A stretch of 64,000 bases of DNA, taken from assembly GCF_001425865.1 (NCBI RefSeq), contig NZ_LMDS01000004.1, forward strand, positions 809,515 through 873,514, written 5' to 3'. The notes beneath the pieces were generated by a model, which saw only the letters and a list, made by a program, of their open reading frames with translations, was not told the origin of the DNA and did not search any database. A program made the position numbers and the translations under genes. This DNA comes from Rhizobacter sp. Root404. Lineage in GTDB: Bacteria; Pseudomonadota; Gammaproteobacteria; Burkholderiales; Burkholderiaceae_C. Shown piece by piece: positions 17,762-26,764 of the stretch (position 1 is the first letter of the stretch; each line of letters opens with the position of its first letter).

Positions 17762-18676
17762 ATGTCTATCGTGACGGGCATGCAGTCACGATCAACCTCC
17801 CTGCGCGACGTCGCGCTCGCCCTTTCGTTGATGGTCGCCACGGCGGCCCAGTCGCAAACCTTCCCCACCGGCGATGGCCGCGGCAAATTGCTGCTGACCG
17901 GCGGGGTCTCGAGCATCGACGGCGCGGCCGGCGGCGGTCTCACGCCGTGGGCCGTGATCGGCAGCTACGCCACCAGCGGCGAGGCCGGCGCCACCGCATT
18001 CGTCACCCGTGCCAAGACGCAGGATTACGGGCTGACGACGTACGGCGCCGGCGTCGGCTTCAGGGACCGGGTCGAGCTCTCGCTCGCGCGCCAGGCGTTC
18101 GATGCGGGCGTCGTCGTCCCCGACACCACGCTGAGGCTCGACATCGTCGGCGTCAAGATCAAGCTGGGCGGTGATGCGGTGCTCGACAGCGACACCTGGA
18201 TGCCGCAGCTCGCGGTGGGTGCGGAGTTCAAGCGCCTGAACCCGGGCGACGCGGTCGGCGGCGTGCTCGACTCGGTCGGCGCGAAACGCGACGGGGTCGA
18301 CCTGTACCTCAGCGCGACCAAACTGTTCCTCGCGCAAGGGATTCTCGTCAACGGCACCTTGCGTGCGACGAAGGCGAACCAGAACGGTCTGCTCGGCTTC
18401 GGCGCGACCGACCGACGTCGCTACCGCTTCAAGCCCGAAATCTCGGTCGCCTATCTGCTGCACAGGACGCTGGCGATCGGTGCCGAGGTCCGCGCCAAGC
18501 CGGACAACCTCGGCTTTGCCGGTGCCGCGTTCCGTGAACACGCCTGGAAGGACGTGTTCGTCGCGTGGGCGCCGAGCAAGCACCTCTCGATCACCGCTGC
18601 GTATGTGGACCTCGGCAACATCGTCGGCCACGAACGCCAGACCGGCGGCTACCTGTCCGTCCAACTCGCGTACTGA
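17762..18676 (+). CDS. Outer membrane protein of the DUF3034 family
   Basis: The product has an N-terminal signal peptide (about residues 7-31, ending near AQSQ) and then alternating hydrophobic/polar strands typical of an outer membrane beta-barrel. It closes with an aromatic C-terminal residue (QLAY). The opening LLTGGVSSIDGAAGGGLTPW is the DUF3034 signature. Function is unknown in the family. ATG 17762 is given; ATG 17780, which begins directly at the signal peptide, is a good alternative. The truncated haemoglobin gene follows by ten bases, so the two are probably co-transcribed. Confidence 0.8.
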   Translation: MSIVTGMQSRSTSLRDVALALSLMVATAAQSQTFPTGDGRGKLLLTGGVSSIDGAAGGGLTPWAVIGSYATSGEAGATAFVTRAKTQDYGLTTYGAGVGFRDRVELSLARQAFDAGVVVPDTTLRLDIVGVKIKLGGDAVLDSDTWMPQLAVGAEFKRLNPGDAVGGVLDSVGAKRDGVDLYLSATKLFLAQGILVNGTLRATKANQNGLLGFGATDRRRYRFKPEISVAYLLHRTLAIGAEVRAKPDNLGFAGAAFREHAWKDVFVAWAPSKHLSITAAYVDLGNIVGHERQTGGYLSVQLAY

Positions 18677-18686
18677 CGCTTCCCCG

Positions 18687-19118
18687 ATGAACGCCTTCAA
18701 GCTCACCCTCCTCGTCGCCGTGCTGGCCGCCGGCTCGGCTTTCGCGCAGCCCCAGCCGGACGACACGCTGTACCGCCAACTCGGCGGCCAGTCCGGCCTC
18801 GTCAAGCTGACCGACGACTTCATGCAGCGGCTGCTCGCCGACCCGCGCATGAACCCGTTCTTCAAGGACACCGACCAGAAGGAATTCAAGGCGCAGCTCG
18901 CCGCCCAGTTCTGCGAGGTCTCGGGTGGGCCGTGCCAGCGCAAGGGCAAGGACATGAAGACGGTGCACGACGGGCAGGACATCACCAAGAGCAACTTCAA
19001 CGCGCTGGTCGAGGTGCTGCAGCAGAGCATGGCCGCGCAGGGCATACCGTTCACCGCGCAGAACCGCCTGCTCGCGAAGCTGGCGCCGATGCACCGCGAG
19101 ATCATCAACAAGCACTGA
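18687..19118 (+). CDS. Exported group I truncated haemoglobin
   Basis: This is a 143-residue protein with a clear cleavable signal peptide (residues 1-20, ending AFAQ) and a truncated haemoglobin domain. The domain opens TLYRQLGGQSGL, carries the FFKDTD turn, and has the proximal haem histidine at about 94 in KTVHDGQDITKSNF. Most truncated haemoglobins are cytosolic and handle O2 or NO; export to the periplasm is less usual. The domain contains two extra cysteines (FCEVSGGPC) that could form a disulfide. It follows the DUF3034 barrel gene by ten bases. Confidence 0.9.
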   Translation: MNAFKLTLLVAVLAAGSAFAQPQPDDTLYRQLGGQSGLVKLTDDFMQRLLADPRMNPFFKDTDQKEFKAQLAAQFCEVSGGPCQRKGKDMKTVHDGQDITKSNFNALVEVLQQSMAAQGIPFTAQNRLLAKLAPMHREIINKH

Positions 19119-19144
19119 AGCGGCGGCCGCCGCGCAGGCGCGGC

Positions 19145-19150
19145 TATGAT
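19145..19150 (+). promoter_or_regulatory. Possible -10 element (TATGAT) for a leaderless lysR transcript
   Basis: TATGAT ends six bases before the ATG at 19157, with no Shine-Dalgarno between. A perfect GC palindrome (19121-19134) lies just upstream and could be the end of the previous transcript, but no T-run follows it. Confidence 0.35.
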
Positions 19151-19156
19151 CCCGCG

Positions 19157-20074
19157 ATGCCCTCGCCCGCCCTGCGCCTGCCGTCGATCGACGGGCTGCG
19201 CGCGTTCGAGATGGCGGCGCGGCTGGGCAGCTTCGAGCGTGCCGCCGACGCCCTGAACATCACCGCGAGCGCAGTCGCCAAACGCGTCGCCACCGTCGAG
19301 GACCTGCTCGGCACCGCGCTGTTCACGCGCGGCCCCAAGGCGCTCGCGCTGACGGCGAGCGGCAAGGAATACCTGACGCAGGTGAGCGCCGCGCTGGCGA
19401 TGCTGGCCGCCGTCCCGCTGCACCAGCGCAGCGTGCAGCGCACCACGCGCCTGCGCGTGACCGCGACGCCGACCTTCGCGCGCCAGATCCTGGTGCCGAA
19501 CCTGGAAGCCTTCACGCGCGCCCATCCCGACGTCGAGCTCGAGGTGCTGCTGTCGATCCCCTACCTCGACGCCGGCAACTCGGACGCCGATGTCGAGGTG
19601 CGCCACGGCGACGCCGCGGCCGGCGGCGGCACGCCGTTGATGGACGACGTGGTGCTGCCGATGGCTGCGCCCACGCTGCTCGCCCGCCTGCCCGCGATGC
19701 GCGCGCCCGCCGACCTGGCCGGCGCGCCGCTGTTGCGCACGCCGCTCGAGCCCTGGGCGCCCTGGTTCGCCGCGGCCGGGCTCGACTGGGCCGAACCGAC
19801 CCACGGCCCGAAGCTGGTCGACCTGGGCCTGACGCTCGAAGCGGCCGTCAGCGCGCAGGGCGTCGCGCTGGCGCGGCCGAGCCTGGCGCGGACGTGGCTC
19901 GCGAGCGGGGCGCTGGTCGCGCTGCCGTTCGGCGTGCTGGCGCGGCCGGCCACGCAGTACTACGTGATGCCGCATGCGCCGGGCGGGGCGGCCGCGCTGT
20001 TCGCGCAGTGGCTGGGCCAGGCCTGCGCGCACGTGGCAACCGACGCGCTGGCGCTGGTTTCCGGCTCGCGCTGA
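19157..20074 (+). CDS. LysR-family transcriptional regulator
   Basis: This is a 305-residue LysR-type regulator. The winged helix-turn-helix occupies about residues 8-68 (GSFERAADALNITASAVAKRV), and the periplasmic-binding-protein-like effector domain runs from about 95 to 300. The family of closest resemblance is GcvA-like, judging by LPSIDGLRAFEMAARLGSF. It is in the same direction as the lldD-like gene 72 bases downstream, so it may control that gene in response to a 2-hydroxy acid. That target is an inference from position. Confidence 0.9.
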   Translation: MPSPALRLPSIDGLRAFEMAARLGSFERAADALNITASAVAKRVATVEDLLGTALFTRGPKALALTASGKEYLTQVSAALAMLAAVPLHQRSVQRTTRLRVTATPTFARQILVPNLEAFTRAHPDVELEVLLSIPYLDAGNSDADVEVRHGDAAAGGGTPLMDDVVLPMAAPTLLARLPAMRAPADLAGAPLLRTPLEPWAPWFAAAGLDWAEPTHGPKLVDLGLTLEAAVSAQGVALARPSLARTWLASGALVALPFGVLARPATQYYVMPHAPGGAAALFAQWLGQACAHVATDALALVSGSR

Positions 20075-20107
20075 AAATCTTTCCGGCCGCTGCGCCGCGT
20101 GCACCGC

Positions 20108-20113
20108 TAGCAT
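20108..20113 (+). promoter_or_regulatory. Possible -10 element (TAGCAT) for the lldD-like gene
   Basis: TAGCAT lies 33 bases before the ATG at 20147 in the gap after the lysR gene. A GGAG Shine-Dalgarno sits between. There is no strong -35, which would fit an activated promoter. Confidence 0.3.
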
Positions 20114-20146
20114 CGCCGGCGAAACAGCACCCGGAGACACCCGACC

Positions 20147-21298
20147 ATGCCCGTGATCACCAACATCGAAGACCTGCGCGTGCTGGCCGAAAAGCGCGTG
20201 CCGCGCATGTTCTACGACTACGCCGATTCGGGCTCGTGGACCGAGAGCACCTACCGCGCCAACGAGAGCGACTTCCAGAAGATCAAGCTGCGCCAGCGCG
20301 TCGCGGTGAACATGGAAGGCCGCACGATCCGCACCACGATGGCCGGCGTCGACACGGCGATGCCGGTCGCGATCGCACCGACCGGCCTGACCGGCATGCA
20401 GCACGCCGACGGCGAGATGCTGGGCGCGATCGCCGCGAAGAAGTTCGGCATCCCGTTCACCCTCAGCACGATGAGCATCTGCTCGATCGAGGACATCGCC
20501 CAGGCCACGCGCGCGCCGTTCTGGTTCCAGCTCTACTGGATGCGCGACCGCGACTTCATGGACCGGCTGATGGACCGCGCGAAAGCCGCCAACGTCAGCG
20601 CGCTGATGCTGACGCTCGACCTGCAGGTGCTCGGCCAGCGCCACAAGGACCTGAAGAACGGCCTGACCGCGCCGCCGAAGCCGACGCTCGCGAACATCCT
20701 GAACCTGATGACCAAGCCGCGCTGGTGCCTGGGCATGGCGGGCACGAAGCGCCACGGCTTCGGCAACCTGATCGGCCACGCCAAGGGCGTCAGCGACATG
20801 AGCTCGCTCAGCACCTGGACGCGCGAGCAGTTCGACCCCAAGCTCGACTGGAACGACGTCGAGTGGATCAAGAAGCGCTGGGGTGGCAAGCTGATCCTGA
20901 AGGGCATCATGGACGAGGAAGACGCGCGCCTGGCCGTCGCGAGCGGCGCCGACGCGATGGTGGTCTCCAACCACGGCGGCCGCCAGCTCGACGGCGCGCC
21001 GTCGTCGATCGAGGCGCTGCCGGCGATCAAGGCGGCGGTCGGCGACGGGATCGAGGTCTGGATGGACGGCGGCATCCGCTCGGGGCAGGACGTGCTGAAG
21101 GCCGTCGCGCTCGGTGCGCAGGGCACGCTGATCGGCCGCCCGTTCCTTTACGGCCTGGGCGCGATGGGCGAGGCTGGCGTGACCAAGGCGCTCGAGATCA
21201 TCGCGAAGGAACTCGACGTGACCATGGCCTTCTGCGGCCACACCGACATCCGCAACGTCGACCGCCGCATCCTGCTGCCGGGCACCGTCCCGGGCTGA
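20147..21298 (+). CDS. lldD: FMN-dependent alpha-hydroxy acid dehydrogenase (lactate dehydrogenase-like)
   Basis: This is a 383-residue TIM-barrel flavoenzyme of the LldD/glycolate oxidase family, which oxidises 2-hydroxy acids such as L-lactate to 2-oxo acids. The catalytic and FMN-binding signature SNHGGRQLDG is present with the active His at about 276. The N-terminal FMN contacts (YDYADSGSWTE, IAPTGLTGM) and the phosphate-binding DGGIRSGQDVLKA are also visible. GGAG precedes the ATG. The exact substrate cannot be read from the sequence; lactate is the usual one for this group. Confidence 0.9.
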   Translation: MPVITNIEDLRVLAEKRVPRMFYDYADSGSWTESTYRANESDFQKIKLRQRVAVNMEGRTIRTTMAGVDTAMPVAIAPTGLTGMQHADGEMLGAIAAKKFGIPFTLSTMSICSIEDIAQATRAPFWFQLYWMRDRDFMDRLMDRAKAANVSALMLTLDLQVLGQRHKDLKNGLTAPPKPTLANILNLMTKPRWCLGMAGTKRHGFGNLIGHAKGVSDMSSLSTWTREQFDPKLDWNDVEWIKKRWGGKLILKGIMDEEDARLAVASGADAMVVSNHGGRQLDGAPSSIEALPAIKAAVGDGIEVWMDGGIRSGQDVLKAVALGAQGTLIGRPFLYGLGAMGEAGVTKALEIIAKELDVTMAFCGHTDIRNVDRRILLPGTVPG

Positions 21299-21314
21299 CT
21301 TCTCCGACCTGAAC

Positions 21315-22478
21315 TTGCCGACACCGTTGCGCCGATCGGGACTGCCGCTGCCGCTGGCGTGGCGGGTCTACGCCGCCTTCTTCCTCTACGCATTCGCGAT
21401 CGGCGGCATCTTCCCGCGCCTGCCGGAGATCCAGCGCGGCCTCGGGGTCGCGGAAGGCGCGTTCGGGCTGGCGTTGATCGGCACCGCCTGCGGCACGATG
21501 GTGTCGCTGACCTTCGCCGGCCCGTGGCTCGAACGCCTCGGCCACCGGCGCGCGCTGCTCGGCCTGAGCGCGCTGCTTCCGGTGTTCTATGCCATCGCCG
21601 CCCACGCCCGGACCCCGACGGCCTTCTTCCTGCTGCTCGTGCCCGCCGGGCTGTGCATCGGCGCGATCGAGGTCGTGGTCAACCTCGAGGCCGACCGGGT
21701 CGAGCACCAGACCGGCCGGCGCTTCATGAACCGGGCGCATGCCTTCTGGAGCGTCGGCTTCTTCGTCGCCGGCTTGCTCGGCGCGGCGCTGTCGCAGGTG
21801 GGGGTCTCGCCGCAGTGGCACCTGGCGCTCGTCGTCCCGCTCGAGGCCGCCGGGCTGGCGCTGCTGCTCGGCCGCTTCGACGCGGCTCCGCACCGCGCCG
21901 CCACCAGTGGCGCGCCGGCCGCCCGCTTCGCCCGGCCGACGGGCGGCGTGATGCTGCTGGTCGCGACGGCGCTGTCGGCGATGGTGCTCGAAGGCGCAGG
22001 CGCGGACTGGTCGGCGATCTACATGCGCGACGTGTTCGGCGCGGCACCGTTCCTGGCCGGCGCCGCGGTCGCGACCGGCGCGGCGGCGCAGGCGATCACG
22101 CGCTTCTTCGCCGACGGCTTCGTCGAGAAGCATCAACCGGTGGTCGTCGCGCGCGTGCTGCTCGGTGTGCTGGGGTGCGGCACGCTGCTGGTGTTCGCCG
22201 CGCCAACCGCGTGGGCGGCGCTGCTGGGCTTCGCGCTGATGGGGGTCGGCACGAGCGCGATCTTCCCGCTCGCGATGTCGGCCGCGGCGCAGCGTACCGA
22301 CCGTGCGCCGGCGACCAACGTCGCGGCGCTGGCGCAGATCTCGTTCGTCGCGTTCCTGCTCGGGCCGCCGCTGCTGGGGCTGGTGGCCCAGGGCTTCGGG
22401 ATCCGCTGGGCGTTCGGTGTCGGGCTGCCGCTGGTGGGGCTGAGCCTCGTCGCGGCGGGTGCGCTGCGGCGCCGATAG
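21315..22478 (+). CDS. MFS transporter
   Basis: This is a membrane protein of about 387 residues with roughly twelve hydrophobic segments in two halves, and a loop motif close to the MFS A motif after helix 2 (GPWLERLGHRRALLG). It resembles the fucose-permease-like branch of the major facilitator superfamily. No ATG is available; the TTG at 21315 lies 14 bases after the lldD stop. Its nearness to the 2-hydroxy acid dehydrogenase suggests uptake or release of a related compound, but the substrate is unknown. Confidence 0.85.
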   Translation: MPTPLRRSGLPLPLAWRVYAAFFLYAFAIGGIFPRLPEIQRGLGVAEGAFGLALIGTACGTMVSLTFAGPWLERLGHRRALLGLSALLPVFYAIAAHARTPTAFFLLLVPAGLCIGAIEVVVNLEADRVEHQTGRRFMNRAHAFWSVGFFVAGLLGAALSQVGVSPQWHLALVVPLEAAGLALLLGRFDAAPHRAATSGAPAARFARPTGGVMLLVATALSAMVLEGAGADWSAIYMRDVFGAAPFLAGAAVATGAAAQAITRFFADGFVEKHQPVVVARVLLGVLGCGTLLVFAAPTAWAALLGFALMGVGTSAIFPLAMSAAAQRTDRAPATNVAALAQISFVAFLLGPPLLGLVAQGFGIRWAFGVGLPLVGLSLVAAGALRRR

Positions 22479-22481
22479 CGC

Positions 22482-22487
22482 TACATT
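22482..22487 (+). promoter_or_regulatory. Possible -10 element (TACATT) for the 22522 gene
   Basis: TACATT follows the MFS stop codon by three bases and lies 34 bases before the ATG at 22522. No clear -35 is seen. Confidence 0.3.
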
Positions 22488-22521
22488 GAAGCTGCGGCGA
22501 GGGAATCCGGCGGAGGCTTCG

Positions 22522-22788
22522 ATGACGCTACAGCAGTATCAGGACCTCAAACTCTGGCACCAGCGCCAAGGACGCCGGCACCCGGTCGAGAAAGCGCTGT
22601 GGGACGCCGTGCTGACGATCTGGCTGATGGGCTGGATCGGCGCCCCGACCGCCTTCCTGCTGCACTCGGGCTGGGCCGAAGGGGCCTGCCTCAGCGTGCT
22701 GTTCCTGCCCGGCCTCTATGTCGCGACGCGGCGCCGCCTGCACAACAAGCGGCGCCTGCGCTGCGACTGGATGGTCGCGCTGCGCTGA
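22522..22788 (+). CDS. Unknown small membrane protein, 88 residues
   Basis: I do not recognise the family. A charged N-terminal part (residues 1-25) precedes two hydrophobic segments (about 28-46 and 50-67) and a basic C-terminal tail rich in Arg and Lys. GGAGG lies five bases before the ATG, so translation is well supported. It is convergent with the metallopeptidase gene. Confidence 0.65.
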   Translation: MTLQQYQDLKLWHQRQGRRHPVEKALWDAVLTIWLMGWIGAPTAFLLHSGWAEGACLSVLFLPGLYVATRRRLHNKRRLRCDWMVALR

Positions 22789-22803
22789 CGGGCCAGGCCG
22801 ACC

Positions 22804-23691
22804 TCAGAGCTGGCGCGCCTCGAAGGTGTTGCACTGATCGGGCGTGCCGGATTCGAAGCCGCGCTTGAACCAGCCGACCCGCTGCGCGCTGGTGCCGTGG
22901 GTGAAGCTCTCCGGCACGACCTGGCCGCGCGACTTGCGCTGCAGCGTGTCGTCGCCGATCTGCGAGGCGGCGTTCAGCGCCGTCTCGATGTCGCCTTGCT
23001 CGAGCCGCCAGCCCTGCTCGGACTGCGAGCGCTTGGCCCAGACGCCGGCGAAGCAGTCGGCTTGCAGTTCGAGGCGCACGCTCATCGCATTGGCCTGCGC
23101 CTCGCTGCCGCGCTGACGGGCGGCGTCGACCTTGTCGCTGATGCCGAGCACGTTCTGCACGTGGTGGCCGACCTCGTGCGCGATCACGTAGGCCTGCGCG
23201 AACTGGCCGGGCGCCCCCAGCCGCTTCGACATCACCTGGAAGAAGCTCGTGTCGAGGTAGACCTTGCCGTCGGCCGGGCAGTAGAACGGGCCCATCGCCG
23301 CCTGGCCCTGGCCGCAGCCGGTGCGCTCGCTCTCGGTGTACAGGCGCAGCTTCGGCGGCTGGTAGGTTTTTCCGGCCTCGCGGAACACGTCGGTCCAGAC
23401 GACTTCGGTGCTGCGCAGCACCTGCGAGACGAACTTGGCTTCCGGGTCGCCGGCCGGTGGCCGCGCGGCCGGGGCCTGCGGCGCCATCTGCACCGGCTGG
23501 CCGCCACCGCCCGAGAACATGCCGAGCAGCGTCAGCGGGTTGATGCCGAAGATCCAGCCGGCGATCAGCGCGACGACGATCGTGCCGATGCCGATCCCGC
23601 CGCCGCCGAACCGGAAGCCGCCACCGCCTCCGCCACCCGATCCGCGCGCGTCCTCGACATTCGAGCTCTCTTCCTGGCCGTCCATTCTCAT
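22804..23691 (-). CDS. YpfJ-family neutral zinc metallopeptidase
   Basis: This is a 295-residue protein with an acidic N-terminus, a Gly-rich stretch, one membrane helix at about residues 35-58, a Pro/Ala linker and a metallopeptidase domain. The zinc motif HEVGHH starts at His172, and the downstream ADCFAGVWA supplies a likely third ligand region. The domain appears to lie outside the cytoplasm. AAGGAG lies six bases before the ATG. Family members are widespread but poorly characterised. Confidence 0.9.
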   Translation of the reverse strand: MRMDGQEESSNVEDARGSGGGGGGGFRFGGGGIGIGTIVVALIAGWIFGINPLTLLGMFSGGGGQPVQMAPQAPAARPPAGDPEAKFVSQVLRSTEVVWTDVFREAGKTYQPPKLRLYTESERTGCGQGQAAMGPFYCPADGKVYLDTSFFQVMSKRLGAPGQFAQAYVIAHEVGHHVQNVLGISDKVDAARQRGSEAQANAMSVRLELQADCFAGVWAKRSQSEQGWRLEQGDIETALNAASQIGDDTLQRKSRGQVVPESFTHGTSAQRVGWFKRGFESGTPDQCNTFEARQL

Positions 23692-23832
23692 CGTCTTCTC
23701 CTTGTGCGCAGGCCGCGGGTCGAGCTGCCCGCGTGCGATGGCGAAGGGATGGTAGCGCGCGAGTCCGGCACGGCGGTGTCGGAATACAGGCCGCGCGGCC
23801 GTCGCTCGGGCGGCCGTGCGACGAAGGTCACA

Positions 23833-24402
23833 TCACGTCTTCGGCAAGGTCACGCCGCGCTGGCCCTGGTACTTGCCGCCGCGGTCCTTGTAGCTGGTCT
23901 CGCAGACCTCGTCGCTCTCGAAGAACAGCACCTGGGCGCAGCCCTCGCCGGCGTAGATCTTGGCCGGCAGCGGCGTGGTGTTGCTGAACTCCAGGGTCAC
24001 GTAGCCCTCCCACTCGGGCTCGAACGGCGTGACGTTGACGATGATCCCGCAGCGCGCGTAGGTGCTCTTGCCCAGGCAGATCGTCAGCACGTTGCGCGGG
24101 ATGCGGAAGTACTCCATCGTGCGCGCCAGCGCGAAGCTGTTGGGCGGGATCACGCAGACATCGGCATGGATGTCGACGAAGCTCTTCTCGTCGAAGTTCT
24201 TCGGGTCGACCACCGTGCTGTAGATGTTGGTGAAGACCTTGAATTCCGGCGCGCAGCGGATGTCGTAGCCGTAGCTGCTGGTGCCGTAGCTGACGATCTT
24301 GCGGCCCTCGGCGTCGGCGCGGATCTGCCCGGGCTCGAACGGCTCGATCATCCCGGTCGTCTCGGCCATGCGCCGGATCCACTTGTCGCTCTTGATGCTC
24401 AT
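23833..24402 (-). CDS. dcd: dCTP deaminase
   Basis: This is a 189-residue trimeric enzyme that deaminates dCTP to dUTP for dTMP synthesis. The family motif [10 protein letters not shown] and the nucleotide-binding [17 protein letters not shown] and [17 protein letters not shown] segments are present. Length and start match the family. It stands alone between the metallopeptidase and the divergent DUF962 gene. Confidence 0.96.
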   Translation of the reverse strand: MSIKSDKWIRRMAETTGMIEPFEPGQIRADAEGRKIVSYGTSSYGYDIRCAPEFKVFTNIYSTVVDPKNFDEKSFVDIHADVCVIPPNSFALARTMEYFRIPRNVLTICLGKSTYARCGIIVNVTPFEPEWEGYVTLEFSNTTPLPAKIYAGEGCAQVLFFESDEVCETSYKDRGGKYQGQRGVTLPKT

Positions 24403-24538
24403 GCGTGCCTCTGCGGAAGATGCACGGATTGTAGGGAGCCCGACCCCGCCGGCCGCGCCGGTATGGGGCGGCGAGTGGCATGCGGCCGGCGATTAACCTA
24501 CCATTGACAAACCGGACAGGCCCCCACGGAGACCCCTG

Positions 24539-25066
24539 ATGCGTGCTGCCACCGACCTGCTCAGCGGGTACGCCCAATATCACCGCGACCAGCGCAACAT
24601 CCTCAGCCATTTCATCGGCGTGCCGCTGATCGTGTTCGCGATCGGCGCATTGCTGGCGCGGCCGGCCTTCGGCGTCGCCGGCCTGACGCTGAGCCCGGCC
24701 TGGATCGTCTTCGCCGCGACCACCGCCTGGTACCTGACCCGCGGCATCCTCGCGCTCGGGATCGCGGTCAGCACCTGCGTCGGCGCGCTGCTGCTCGCCG
24801 CCCACCAGGTGGCCGACGGCAGCACCGCGAGCTGGCTGGCCTGGGGCGTCGGCAGTTTCGTGATCGGCTGGGTGATCCAGTTCATCGGCCACTGGTACGA
24901 GGGGCGCAAGCCTGCGTTCGTCGACGACCTGGTCGGCCTGCTGGTCGGCCCGATGTTCGTCACGGCCGAGGCGATGTTCATGCTCGGCTGGAACAAGCCG
25001 CTGCTGGCCGAGATCGAGCGCCGCGCCGGGCCGACCGTGGTGCGCGACATGGCGAAGATCGCCTGA
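24539..25066 (+). CDS. DUF962/Mpo1-like integral membrane protein
   Basis: This is a 175-residue protein with about four to five hydrophobic segments. The family's conserved His-containing motifs are HRDQRNILSHFIGVP near residue 16 and QFIGHWYEGRKPA near residue 118. Yeast Mpo1 of this family is a dioxygenase in 2-hydroxy fatty acid alpha-oxidation, and the histidines seen here match the proposed iron ligands. Bacterial function is not established. GGAG lies about eight bases before the ATG, and a TACCAT at 24499-24504 may be its -10 element. Confidence 0.85.
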   Translation: MRAATDLLSGYAQYHRDQRNILSHFIGVPLIVFAIGALLARPAFGVAGLTLSPAWIVFAATTAWYLTRGILALGIAVSTCVGALLLAAHQVADGSTASWLAWGVGSFVIGWVIQFIGHWYEGRKPAFVDDLVGLLVGPMFVTAEAMFMLGWNKPLLAEIERRAGPTVVRDMAKIA

Positions 25067-25079
25067 GCGTCCGCCGCGC

Positions 25080-25598
25080 TCAGCGCGCGTAGGCGAAGCG
25101 CGCGCCGCTCTCCAGCAGGAACGCCGTCACCGCGTCCGCATCGTTCAGGTCGAGCACCGGCAACGGCGACGCCTCCGGCAATTGCGCCGCGCTGTCGGTG
25201 CAGATCGCGACGATGTGCGGATCGTTCGGGTACTGCGCCGGTTGCCCGGTCGAGGCGCGCCAGATCTCGATCTTCGGCAGCGCGGCGCGCTTGAAGCCCT
25301 CGACCAGCACCCAGTCGCACGGCCCCAGTTCGGCAATCAGGTCGTGCACGCCCGGATCGGCGGGTGTCTCGAACTCGCGGATCTTCGCGAGCCGCCGGTC
25401 CGAGGCGATCACCACCTCGAACGCGCCGGCCCGGCGGTGCCGCCACGAATCCTTGCCCTCGTGGTCGATGTCGAATGCGTGGTGCGCGTGCTTGACGACC
25501 GAGACACGCTGGCCGGCCAGGCGCAGGTGCGCGATCAGCTGCTCGACCAGCGTGGTCTTGCCGGAGCCGGAGAAGCCGCAGAAGCCGATCACGTTCAT
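25080..25598 (-). CDS. mobB: Molybdopterin-guanine dinucleotide biosynthesis adaptor MobB
   Basis: This is a 172-residue P-loop GTPase with GFSGSGKT at residues 8-15, followed by the family segments VKHAHHAFDIDHEGKDSWRH and DWVLVEGFKRA. MobB assists MobA in attaching GMP to molybdopterin, giving the bis-MGD cofactor needed by formate dehydrogenases. It fits with mobA and moeA six kilobases away and with the two formate dehydrogenases in the window. It converges with the DUF962 gene. Confidence 0.95.
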   Translation of the reverse strand: MNVIGFCGFSGSGKTTLVEQLIAHLRLAGQRVSVVKHAHHAFDIDHEGKDSWRHRRAGAFEVVIASDRRLAKIREFETPADPGVHDLIAELGPCDWVLVEGFKRAALPKIEIWRASTGQPAQYPNDPHIVAICTDSAAQLPEASPLPVLDLNDADAVTAFLLESGARFAYAR

Positions 25599-25666
25599 CG
25601 TGGCGGTTGCTCGGAAAGTGCCGCGCGGATTGCGCGCCGGGAGTGTATGCGGGCCGCGATGCCCCG

Positions 25667-25672
25667 GATAAT
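25667..25672 (+). promoter_or_regulatory. Possible -10 element (GATAAT) for the 25681 gene
   Basis: GATAAT ends eight bases before the ATG at 25681 and no Shine-Dalgarno is visible, which again suggests a leaderless or near-leaderless transcript. Confidence 0.35.
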
Positions 25673-25680
25673 CGCGCCCC

Positions 25681-26742
25681 ATGCAAGACTTCTGGCCCGC
25701 GAGCGGCCACCCCCACCTGGAGCCCACGCCGCGCGGCTGGCTGCGCCCGACCGACGCGTGGCTGCGCAAGCTGCTGGCGCTGCCCGAACTCGCGCTGGTC
25801 GAGGAGTCGTGCGCCGCCGAGATCGCGCTGCACGACGCGCTCGTCGAGGCACCGTCGCAGCCGGTCGACCCCACCGCGCTGGCCGCCGTGCGCGACGCCG
25901 ACGCCCGCGCGAACTACGCGATGTTCATCGCCTTCCGCGACGCGCTGCTCGCCGCCGGCACGCTCGAGGCCTGGTATCTGGCGCTGATGCGCAGCGGCCG
26001 CGTCACGGTCCCGCCGGTGTTCGTCGACCGGATCGTGCAGGCGATCGTGCGGCACCTGCTCGATGCGAGCGGCGACGCGTTCGAGGCGCGGGCGGCCGAG
26101 ATGCTGTTCCGCCCGCAACGGATCACGCTGACCGAGGGCCGCCTGCTCGCCGCCGACCTCGCGACCATCGACCTGCTGAACGAGACCGCCGGCTTCGGCG
26201 ACCTGGGGCGTCTGCTGGTGCAGGGCCACGCGCCGCTGGCGACGCTGCAGATGAAGGTGCTGACCACCGACAACGCCGCCGAGTACTGGCCGCGCAGCGA
26301 GCGCCACGAGATGGTGCTGGACCTGACGCACGAAGTCGCCAGCGACGTCGGCCACGGCCTCACCTTCACGCTGGCGCGCGCCCACTCGGGGCTGAAGGCG
26401 CTGGCCGGCGTGCTGGAGCGCTGGGTCGCGCACCTGCTCGGCGTGCAGGTCGCGATCACGCCGCTGCAGAAGGTCGCCGACGAGGCCTGGCGCTGGCACG
26501 TCGGCCTCGATGTCGACTCGATGGCGCTGCTGAACGACCTGTACGAGGACCGGGCGGTCGACGCCGAACGCAGCGCGCGGCTGATCAGCCTGTTCCGCCT
26601 CGTCTTCGCCGATCCGGCGGAGATGCGCACCGACGTGGCCGGCAAGCCGGTCTACCTGGGCCTGGCGATGACGGCCGAGGGCACGCTGCGGCTCAAGCCG
26701 CAGAACCTGCTGCTGAACCTGCCGCTCGCCGCGTCGATGTAG
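25681..26742 (+). CDS. Conserved protein of unknown function, possibly DUF6352
   Basis: This is a 353-residue soluble protein with no signal peptide or membrane segment. The opening DFWPASGHPHLE followed by RPTDAWLR resembles proteins annotated as DUF6352 in Burkholderiales, as I recall it. The sequence is largely helical, with no nucleotide-binding motif or obvious catalytic cluster. It is divergent from mobB with 82 bases between them, so shared regulation with cofactor synthesis is possible but unproven. Confidence 0.75.
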   Translation: MQDFWPASGHPHLEPTPRGWLRPTDAWLRKLLALPELALVEESCAAEIALHDALVEAPSQPVDPTALAAVRDADARANYAMFIAFRDALLAAGTLEAWYLALMRSGRVTVPPVFVDRIVQAIVRHLLDASGDAFEARAAEMLFRPQRITLTEGRLLAADLATIDLLNETAGFGDLGRLLVQGHAPLATLQMKVLTTDNAAEYWPRSERHEMVLDLTHEVASDVGHGLTFTLARAHSGLKALAGVLERWVAHLLGVQVAITPLQKVADEAWRWHVGLDVDSMALLNDLYEDRAVDAERSARLISLFRLVFADPAEMRTDVAGKPVYLGLAMTAEGTLRLKPQNLLLNLPLAASM

Positions 26743-26764
26743 CGACGCCGGTGCGGCAGTCGGC

